Positions 59,130 to 64,000 of a stretch of DNA of 64,000 nucleotides are shown here, piece after piece (the stretch's first letter is position 1; every line of letters starts with the position of its first letter). This stretch comes from Prochilodus magdalenae (taxonomy: Eukaryota; Chordata; Actinopteri; Characiformes; Prochilodontidae): positions 695,001 to 759,000 of the forward strand of contig JAMWET010003455.1 of NCBI GenBank assembly GCA_024036415.1, in the 5' to 3' direction. The position numbers and the translations under genes are program-made. The notes under the pieces are model-generated. The model was given only the letters and a program-made list of their open reading frames with translations, had not been told where the DNA came from and did no database searches.

Positions 59130-62100
59130 TGCTTGCTCTGTCTTTCGCTCTCACTCTCTTTGCACAAAAAGGGAGGAGAGCGCAGCACAGCAATGCGCAA
59201 GGCTCCTCCAATGGTAGGCTTTAGCAGGGCAAGGGTGGGATTTTAGCAGAACTGTCCTGTCTCAGGGCATGTAAAAAGTTTGTGATTGGTTGTTATTACA
59301 GTCTATCACTATTAAATGGTGCAATAGACAGTAAAGATCCTTTGCTTGTATGTCTTAAATGTTTGATCTCTATGGCATTTATAATACTATAATATGTTAA
59401 ATATAGTAATAATAATTAATTTTATATATAGCATCTTTTTAACTTTTTAAAATGTCAGACCCCTGAGGCCACTTTATAAACTACAGCCTTAGGCTTAGAC
59501 TAAAGAGTGATATGTGATAACATCAGATAAGACATACATTATATATAAGTATAATTATTAATAAGTGCCTTCCTGTTTTATTTTATTGATATGTGTTTAC
59601 TATCCCTTATTTACCATGTATTATTTTTGTATTCCGATTGAAATATCGTATTATTCTCTTTTCCGTCTTAATGACATAAAGTCACCTCCATAAGCTTCCA
59701 GTATAGCATATTATAAACCTGTTCTGAATAAGGATATTTTAAGATGCTATAGAAGTTATAACAGTGTGGATTTTGTACACTATTTGGAGGCATTATGTCA
59801 GCCTTATAGAGCTCCTCTAAAAGTTACGTCAATTTGGTTGGAGGACTTGAATGTGACCACAGCATTATTATTGCAGTTTGACATGACACCAAGTTTCCTC
59901 GTCCTGCACTATTGCTCTTCCTGGTATCCTTGTTTGCTCCCCTGAATTGCACCCTTTAATACACATCTCCTTTCTGTATGAATGTGCTGGCTTCTGTACA
60001 GTGTTGCCATCGGACTTGCAGCATCTTCATCTCTCCAACAACCCTCTTCACTGCCGTCTTACTGTGTTTTTTCTGTGTAATTGAGCGCCAGTATACATAT
60101 TAACTGAGATATGAATACTGGGTGTCCTGTATTGGTATGTGTTTGTTTGTTTACCATTTGTGCTTGTGTAAGAGAGAGTGAGAGAGTCTGTAGGAGTCTG
60201 GTTGGTTCCCTCTCCTGGTTATTAAGCTTTGTTAATGTCGGTATGTTTTCTCCCTCCTCTCTTCACCTCCATCTCTCCTTCTGTGGGCTTATTGCGTTCC
60301 ACCTCTTCCTTGCTTTCTGTTATCCTGCAACAGCACTGAAAAGGCTGCCATTTATGAGGAACAGATCCAAGGAGAAAGACAAAGAGAAGGCCATCTACCG
60401 GCGCTCCATGTGTAAGAGTCCCGACGGCTACCAGCTCCCTCCTTTTGTTCCCCACCATGCTTGCATCTCACCAAGTTTTTAGATATTTGTTTCCCTTTTA
60501 GCTGTGTATTGTCAATTCAAAAATCAAAAACAGAAGTTAGCAATGCTGTGCGCAAAACATCGCTGTTTGATTTGTTTGGAAATTTCGTGCATGTGTTACC
60601 CAAAGCCCACAGTTACCCATCATAATGACTGACAATTTCTGAAAGCAGTAATGTTGGATATATACTAAAATGCTGAAAGGGACACCTACCGTGTACATAT
60701 TGGGCATTTTGTCAAGTAGACCTACCCTATATGGTACTTCTCCCTAAAACAGTAACCAGATGAGATAAGTGATGTGTTGTAGATTCCTAGTGATATAATA
60801 TCGAGCTTGCAGATTTAGAAATCTGTAGCAATGTGATGAACCTGTAGAACTGTATTAATGCAGGAATTACCGGTCTTGTCATTTAGCATTAGCAATAGCA
60901 GTGTTTGGGAATGTACATATTTGATTAAGAACTGTCGTAGAAGAGCATTAGTGTAGTAATTTGTGGGTTAGTAGTACTTAATTAAATACTTGACTGGTGT
61001 TGTGTATGGTGTGATATCTCTGGATGTGAGTGTGGCCTGCACCATTACGTGACTCTGACCTCTTTACTGCTTGTGGCGTGAGCTGATTGTCTCATCTTTC
61101 ACTGCATTAGCAGCACACCACCACAACCCTTTCAACCACCATGTTGGAATTGGAGTGGAGTGATCTGGCACACCCTCACACACTTCTCCAAGCTCTTTTG
61201 CTTTTCTGCTTTGTGAATACCAAGTTTGGCAGGCCAAAGCACTGTACAGTTTGGTGGTTTTCTGCCTTATTTACTTCAGCTCAGCTGAAGGTGTGTTTAG
61301 GCAGGATATACCCCAAATGTCTAAATTGTGCAGTGCCTCTTTGGTCCACTGTCCAACTCTCTACCTCTGAGCTATCTCTATTTTTATTGCTTCTTTTCAA
61401 TCACACTTTTACACCCACTTTCTGCTTATCAACACACATCTATTGAAGACTTCATTTCAGCTCTGTGCATGTCATGCTCACATGGCACAACCTTGTTGTT
61501 TGTTTCTTTTTCTTTTCTCTCTCTCTGCTCTATTCTTTCATTCACGTCGAGGCATTTGTGCTTATTGATATTGGTGTAAAACTGCATGCCTCTCTACGTC
61601 TCTCTTTCTCTGCTCCTGCCTTCTCTTTTATTCTTTGCCCCAGCTTGCCCCTTGCAGCATGTGGTAATAATCCTACTGCTATTCCCATCTCAGCCATGAA
61701 TGACCTGCTGCAGACGATGGCGCTGGCCGGGGGCCAGTGGACCGGCAGCACTGACCACTTGGAGGCCCCTGAGGAGGCAGTGTCAGCAGGCAGCAGCCAG
61801 CGCATGAAGGAGATGGGATCTATGGCATACTCCACGAACGCCATCAACTACGCCACTCTCAGTCTGCCCGCTGGCCACAGCACCAAGCAGAAGCTTAAGA
61901 ACAAAGGTAGAGCTGTGGCCGCACACTGTCCGCTCCCTTCTTCTTCCTGGAGTAGCAACCATGTGGAATAATTCACAGGAACTTTGTGTTATGTCTCGTG
62001 TCCAGACTGGAAGTGTGTCCATTTCAGTGATCTTTGAAAGTGATGTTTTGTACTTCCTTCTTAAAGCCGAAAGTGCTATTTGTGTTGGTTATTATGATCT

Positions 62101-63654
62101 GAGGGTTTTTTGCCTGCTTAATTATTTGGTTTGTAAGTGTTTTTCGATCTTTCTATGTACATTAATTTTACATAACACAAACATTTCATGCTGTTCATTC
62201 CTCATGACTTCATTCAGTCAGAATTACAGTTTTTGTTGCCTTTGTTTCTGTGTGTCTAATCAAACAAGGAGTTGTATTGCTCATAGACCACCTTTGTTAT
62301 TATATTGGCTTCTTAAATTTAAGCTACAGCTATTTCCATTAAAGAGGCAAGTATGTAAAAGCCTGTCTTTCTCCCCGCTGCAGATAATGCGTCCTGTGAA
62401 GATTTCACACCAGTCTCTTCAGATGAGCAGAGTGGAGTTCGTACTCAAGGTGAGGGAGGGACGGTATGAGACTTATGAAATGCATGGCAGTCTTAAGCCT
62501 TAGCACAGTGTGGAGATATGTTAGGAGATAAGAATTTAGTTACTGTGGGAAATATGAATTTAGTTACTGTATATGTACCCTGCATGGTTTTATTCATACA
62601 AACTGAACTCAGTCACATGCCAATAATTAAATAGTATCCTCTTTACAATTACATTTTTTTATTCAAGTATTGTACTTTTCATAATGTTGCATACGTTCAT
62701 AAACTAGCACTGAGAAATATGAAATAAGCATGAACATTAATATGGGCATGTTTTGCTGTATCAGAAAATAAAACACTACTGTATTGCATACGTTGTATTG
62801 CATGTTTGAAACTTCAGTTAAATAAGATTTAGGTTTAGAGAGGGGTTTTTAAAAAAAAAAATTTTTAAATTTTTTAAAATTAGCCATCCACAAATTAATT
62901 TTAGGGGTTTACTTAAAATTCATCTGGGTTTGATATTTAGTTCTCAGAACATCATGAAAAAATGGAGGCAGTATCTTCTACCATTAAAGTCAGTCATGCA
63001 CATTCATTTCACAGGATTTGACACATTTAAATAAGGAGGCTTTGGCTGAGACAGGCATTGTCAATCAAGAGAGTGTGTATAAAGCAGCCATGACAGCAAG
63101 CTGTTTGTGTGTAATTGGACAGGACAGCAGCGCTTCAGCAATGCTGAAGCCCTCTCTCCTTCAGTTCGCACCTTGTCCATTATGTGCAGAGTTCCCTGTA
63201 ACATCTGTAGTAAGTGACTCATCTGCATGCATCATTGTACCCCTCTTCAAGCCTACTCCAGAAAAGGACTGACGTTAAAATCCTTTTCTCTGTTCTCCCA
63301 AAACATTTTTTCGCTCTGAGGTTTTTCACCTGGGTCCTTATACCTTATACCACCCTTCATTTTAACAACACCCATTCTTCTTTACACGGGTTGCGGGTTG
63401 GCACTCCCTAAAGCTCCTCCTTCATACAGTGAAGAACGCCGCCCTCCTTGGATACTTACTGTATGGTTTCTACAGCAAAACTACTCCCCTCTACCAGAGT
63501 CTGCCACTGAGCATGCTATGGGCAAAAATGGCTGCAGTTCCAGCCAGCATGGACCATCTGCTGTCCCAGTGTGATCTGTTCTCATGCTGTGTTCCCTGTC
63601 TATGCTGTCTAGCCTCCAGACCTGCCAATCTACATAGTACCAAAGCCACTAGTA
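16419..63654 (+). CDS. ccdc88a: Girdin (GIV, coiled-coil domain-containing 88A), 3' end outside window
   Basis: Core exons: 16419-16481, 16579-16679, 25652-25760, 35746-35815, 40167-40225, 41679-41762, 42193-42333, 44950-45119, 47831-47912, 48502-48660, 48875-49021, 49137-49284, 49556-49728, 50613-50750, 52190-53260, 53569-53696, 54026-54164, 54442-54618, 54780-54941, 55720-55997, 56181-56324, 56491-56677, 57423-57568, 57882-57974, 58484-58689, 61694-61906, 62384-62449, 63613-63654; optional 59172-59213 and 60334-60411. Every junction is GT-AG with matching phase, giving about 1,565 codons (human is 1,871). The order is Hook domain (about residues 1-195, binds microtubules), then the coiled coil (to about 1,386, dimerises), then a basic lipid-binding segment with an Akt-type serine, then disordered sequence. 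The start [13 protein letters not shown] and the segment [16 protein letters not shown] identify Girdin rather than Daple. Family role: actin remodelling, cell migration, vesicle trafficking, and Galpha activation through a C-terminal motif that lies outside the window. Confidence 0.96.
17681..17753 (+). repeat. Diverged direct repeat, copy 1
   Basis: This begins GGAATAGAGCAAGAGTGGCA and includes ATCTTGCCATT..TCTTAAC..AATTTGACTTT. A second copy in the same orientation lies about 1.07 kb downstream (18747-18813), with about 26 of 31 bases shared in the core. The two could be decayed copies of one interspersed repeat or an ancient local duplication. Confidence 0.55.
18747..18813 (+). repeat. 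Diverged direct repeat, copy 2
   Basis: This matches copy 1 at 17681-17753 across a GGAAT start, a GGCATT word, a shared ATCTTGCCATT..TCTTAAC..AATTTGACTTT core and a GTGTAGTTG-like end. Small indels separate the two. The family is not recognised. Confidence 0.55.
24110..24310. promoter_or_regulatory. Candidate intronic enhancer with an octamer (POU) site
   Basis: ATTTGCAT at 24145-24152 is a perfect octamer motif, preceded by CTGTCA, a MEIS/TALE-type word. The 200 bases around it are more GC-balanced than the flanking intron and lack simple repeats. This resembles conserved developmental enhancers, but conservation cannot be seen from one genome. Confidence 0.3.
28380..28620. promoter_or_regulatory. 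Candidate intronic regulatory segment
   Basis: A GC-balanced block in AT-rich intron contains GGTAATTACTTG (homeodomain-type TAATTA core) and GCAGATAAAG (GATA-type core) within 30 bases. A C-run at 28338-28346 precedes it. The evidence is composition and motif content only. Confidence 0.25.
31320..31620. promoter_or_regulatory. Candidate intronic regulatory segment with an RFX X-box-like palindrome
   Basis: Positions 31465-31478 read GTTGCCATGGCGAC, one base from the RFX X-box GTTGCCATGGCAAC. The surrounding 300 bases are GC-rich for this intron and include a NotI-type GCGGCCGC at 31537-31544. No promoter-linked open frame is convincing. Enhancer or RFX-bound function is inferred from the motif. 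Confidence 0.35.
31633..31653. repeat. Short CA microsatellite
   Basis: An interrupted CA dinucleotide tract with one CATA interruption in ccdc88a intron 3. A second short CACACA word follows at about 31660. Confidence 0.8.
33198..33220. repeat. AAT/ATG triplet microsatellite
   Basis: Four AAT units run directly into three to four ATG units. It is a compound triplet tract in ccdc88a intron 3. Confidence 0.75.
37251..37300. repeat. CT microsatellite running into CA
   Basis: A pyrimidine tract of mainly TC dinucleotides is followed by a short CACACACACA run, in ccdc88a intron 4. Confidence 0.85.
37321..37413. repeat. Degenerate minisatellite, about four units of 20-26 bp
   Basis: Successive units follow the pattern CTTGCGCTTAGTCTCTCTTT, with later units altered to GCCTTTAG.. 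and GCTCTTGCGCTTGG... The first and last units share TCTTGCGCTT. It lies directly beside the CT microsatellite and probably grew from it. Confidence 0.65.
38314..38390. repeat. TG microsatellite, two blocks
   Basis: TG dinucleotides run over 38314-38350 with a single TA interruption, then over 38363-38390 after a short AT-rich spacer. It is in ccdc88a intron 4 and likely to be length-variable. Confidence 0.95.
40401..40422. repeat. CA microsatellite
   Basis: About eleven perfect CA units in the intron after ccdc88a exon 5. Confidence 0.9.
41058..41280 (+). mobile_element. Decayed 3' end of a Tc1-like transposon, with transposase C-terminal remnant
   Basis: The stretch ends CACATACTTTGGCCATATAG followed by TGTA, the terminal-repeat end typical of a widespread fish Tc1-like family. 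Upstream, ACCTGGACAGAGCCCTTGAC reads like the conserved QSPDLNPIE region near the third catalytic residue. It jumps to the segment for the C-terminal part (CCTGAGCTCACAAATGCTCT, then CCTTCCCAGAACAGCAGAG). Stops and indels break the frame, part of the C-terminal region is deleted, and the 5' half of the element is missing. It is an inactive fossil in the intron after exon 5. Confidence 0.75.
43380..43950. promoter_or_regulatory. Candidate intronic regulatory block
   Basis: Two GC-balanced segments (43380-43550 and 43790-43950) flank the CT tract at 43581-43610. They contain homeodomain-type words (CTTAATTGG, CTAATCTCC) and a GATA-type word (TTAGATAATAATCG). Composition stands out against the neighbouring AT-rich intron. 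The evidence is suggestive only. Confidence 0.25.
43581..43610. repeat. CT microsatellite
   Basis: About fourteen TC dinucleotides with one TTTC interruption, in ccdc88a intron 7. Confidence 0.9.
44330..44690. mobile_element. Relic of a fish interspersed DNA repeat
   Basis: The words GATGCCTGCAACATGTTCCA, AAAGGTTGGGACAGG, GGTCTGGACTACAGACAGGC and TTGATGACTTTATACACTGT occur in this order. I recognise them as pieces of a repeat that is common in teleost genomes (the AAAAGTTGGGACAGG-type family). The copy is diverged and internally rearranged, and target duplications are not evident. The class is uncertain, most likely a non-autonomous DNA transposon. Confidence 0.6.
45120..47830 (+). other. 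ccdc88a: ccdc88a intron 8 (2.7 kb)
   Basis: This phase-2 intron separates ..IRRLRQEL from [14 protein letters not shown] at the start of the long coiled coil. It is AT-rich, with a poly-A run near 46413 and a T-run followed by a G-run at 47549-47579. No gene or repeat family is recognised. Confidence 0.7.
47913..48501 (+). other. ccdc88a: ccdc88a intron 9 (0.59 kb)
   Basis: This short phase-0 intron has a GTATAA donor after ..RIQQE and an acceptor before [19 protein letters not shown]. It carries a two-copy 33-bp tandem duplication and is otherwise unremarkable. Confidence 0.7.
48191..48256. repeat. Tandem duplication, two 33-bp units
   Basis: GGATTAGCCAACACTACAAA CTCCTGCAGTCTA at 48191-48223 is followed immediately by GGATTAGCTAACACTACAAA CTCCTGCAATCGT at 48224-48256. 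The two units differ at a few positions only, so the duplication is recent. Confidence 0.9.
50751..52189 (+). other. ccdc88a: ccdc88a intron 14 (1.44 kb)
   Basis: A phase-0, AT-rich intron before the largest coiled-coil exon. At 51355-51660 there is a GC-shifted stretch with the palindrome GACGCGTC (51362-51369) and a local repeated word GAACAGAAG (51476 and 51499). It may be a transposon relic, but I cannot assign a family. Confidence 0.55.
52190..53260 (+). other. ccdc88a: Largest ccdc88a exon: 357 codons of continuous coiled coil
   Basis: This is one uninterrupted exon covering about residues 549-905, in phase 0 at both ends. It is almost entirely heptad-like, with recurring LEKEN/LExEN-type units spaced along its length (for example [19 protein letters not shown]). 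It contains no proline-rich break. In the family this region drives parallel dimerisation. The exon starts [20 protein letters not shown] and ends ..KKTLVTLRE. The frame continues for 41 more codons into the intron; the donor at 53261 (GTAAAT) marks the real end. Confidence 0.93.
54942..55719 (+). other. ccdc88a: ccdc88a intron 19 (0.78 kb) with a weak donor
   Basis: The donor after ..[12 protein letters not shown] is GTCTCT, poor at positions +3 to +5 compared with GTRAGT. The acceptor before [13 protein letters not shown] is a good TTCTATTATCCACAG. No gene or repeat family is recognised inside. Confidence 0.65.
56678..57422 (+). other. ccdc88a: ccdc88a intron 22 (0.75 kb)
   Basis: A phase-0 intron between ..[10 protein letters not shown] and [19 protein letters not shown]. 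It is AT-rich unique sequence with nothing further recognised. Confidence 0.6.
58484..58689 (+). other. ccdc88a: ccdc88a exon with the basic lipid-binding segment and an Akt-type site
   Basis: Directly after the coiled coil (..[13 protein letters not shown]) this exon encodes [20 protein letters not shown], a strongly basic stretch. In human Girdin it corresponds to the phosphoinositide-binding motif that recruits the protein to membranes. It is followed by [13 protein letters not shown]. The serine, about residue 1413 here, fits the Akt consensus RxRxxS and aligns with human Ser1416. The rest of the exon is Ser-rich and ends in phase 1 with ..SHKRSS. Confidence 0.88.
59101..59126. repeat. 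CT microsatellite within a long polypyrimidine tract
   Basis: Thirteen TC units are followed by further pyrimidine-rich sequence to about 59160. The tract ends just before the candidate microexon at 59172 and may act as its polypyrimidine tract. Confidence 0.9.
59172..59213 (+). other. ccdc88a: Candidate 42-nt microexon of ccdc88a
   Basis: The segment follows an AAAAAG acceptor behind about 60 bases of almost pure pyrimidine and precedes a GTAGGC donor. Entering in phase 1 it reads [14 protein letters not shown] and leaves in phase 1, so it is symmetric and has no stop. Joined to the 78-nt exon it gives ..SSNALKRLPF, recreating the ALKRLPF sequence I recall from mammalian isoforms. The acceptor has CACAAAAAG just before the exon, which is not ideal. 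No transcript evidence is available. Confidence 0.45.
60334..60411 (+). other. ccdc88a: 78-nt cassette exon of ccdc88a encoding a basic segment
   Basis: The exon is bounded by an acceptor (CTGCAACAG) and a GTAAGA donor, phase 1 on both sides. It encodes (T/A)[18 protein letters not shown] followed by AIYRRSM, then continues into S-MNDLL. Mammalian CCDC88A has an alternative exon with nearly the same peptide (ALKRLPFxRNRxKDKDK..YRRSM), so homology is strong. The peptide is highly basic and adjoins the lipid-binding segment, so it could strengthen membrane binding (inference). Confidence 0.82.
62450..63612 (+). other. ccdc88a: ccdc88a intron before the last exon seen (1.16 kb)
   Basis: A phase-1 intron following ..DEQSGVRTQ. 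It includes an A-run/T-run tract at 62848-62880 and unique AT-rich DNA. No other exon or gene was recognised. Confidence 0.6.
63613..63654 (+). other. ccdc88a: Last ccdc88a exon in window, candidate 42-nt exon
   Basis: After an acceptor (TATGCTGTCTAG) and with the phase-1 G from the previous exon this reads [14 protein letters not shown], leaving in phase 1 at a GTAATT donor. It aligns with ASRPASLDSGRTSTS of human Girdin, directly following the region encoded by the previous exon. Without the splice the frame would reach a TAG within eight codons. The donor position is the least certain part. Confidence 0.6.
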
Positions 63655-64000
63655 GTAATTGCTATATTCATTTTTAGGACTTACCAGGCAGTCATAAAGG
63701 TATGACCATGTGGACCAAGCTTCTGCCTTTAATACAAATGGTGTCTGTGGTGTCGGATCTTTTGAAATGTTGTGTTTGAATGCTTTCAAAAAGACTCATT
63801 CAAAGTTTTGCTGAAATTATGAGTCATTAATAAGAGCTTGCATTTCTGGGATATTAATCAAAATAGGATCTTTAAAATTCTGGTGCACTTTAGCTTCTTT
63901 CAGATTTTATGATACGGTGCTATTAAGTTTTATTTCAGGTGAAATGATTACAGGTTGCCTTTCGGTGTCAAATTGTTTCCACTATAGTCCTTAACTGTCT
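63655..64000 (+). other. ccdc88a: Start of the next ccdc88a intron, cut by the window edge
   Basis: AT-rich sequence with no recognisable exon. The remaining roughly 300 C-terminal residues of Girdin, including the Galpha-binding/activating motif, must lie further right. Confidence 0.55.

Larger units (their letters stand above)
58690..61693 (+). other. ccdc88a: 3.0-kb interval between two constitutive ccdc88a exons, holding two optional exons
   Basis: The interval runs from the exon ending ..SHKRSS (phase 1) to the exon starting [16 protein letters not shown]. Skipping everything gives SSTMNDLL, matching the human canonical junction SSTMNDL. Inside are the CT tract at 59101-59126, a 42-nt candidate microexon, a 78-nt cassette exon and otherwise AT-rich DNA. 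Confidence 0.8.

Noticed and set aside
60111..60482. 123-codon open frame spanning the 78-nt ccdc88a exon
   Set aside because: Only the part between the splice sites at 60334-60411 is homologous to Girdin; the flanking residues are intron translation.

Overview
The window is vertebrate nuclear DNA, most likely from a ray-finned (teleost) fish. It carries two multi-exon genes with GT-AG introns, CA/CT microsatellites and Tc1/mariner-type DNA transposon debris of the kind common in fish. Both genes lie on the + strand and together are typical of the vertebrate PPP4R3B-CCDC88A neighbourhood. No bacterial or viral gene, CRISPR array or novel operon-like system is present. I could not determine the species.

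Region 1 (1-10,260): a complete ppp4r3b (smek2) gene. I traced 16 coding exons, 256-8821, giving 812 residues with the optional exon and 798 without it. It encodes a regulatory subunit of protein phosphatase 4: an N-terminal PH/EVH1-like domain, a SMK-1/ARM-like helical body, and an acidic C-terminus ending in a basic nuclear-localisation-like tail. The window begins in or just upstream of its 5'UTR, and the 3'UTR runs to one of two possible poly(A) signals.

Region 2 (10,260-16,418): intergenic. It contains a 533-bp internally deleted Tc1-like transposon with intact terminal repeats and a broken transposase remnant, RFX-like and CTCF-like motif matches, and a CpG-containing promoter region with a 12-bp inverted repeat. 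Mammalian CFAP36, which sits between these two genes in human, is not recognisable here.

Region 3 (16,419-64,000): ccdc88a (Girdin/GIV), incomplete at its 3' end. I traced 28 core coding exons plus two optional ones, with all splice phases consistent. The traced part covers about 1,565 residues: Hook domain, the very long coiled coil, the basic phosphoinositide-binding segment with an Akt-type serine site, and the start of the disordered C-terminus. The Galpha-binding (GBA/GEF) motif should lie beyond the right edge. The 5' part has very large introns (9.0, 10.0 and 4.4 kb), whereas the coiled-coil exons are tightly packed. The introns hold microsatellites, a minisatellite, two transposon remnants and several stretches that look like candidate regulatory DNA.

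Functionally the two genes are independent (PP4 substrate targeting; actin, trafficking and G-protein scaffolding). The most interesting points are symmetric in-frame cassette exons in both genes, especially a run of small phase-1 exons in ccdc88a next to the lipid-binding/Akt region, and the absence of cfap36 between the pair.
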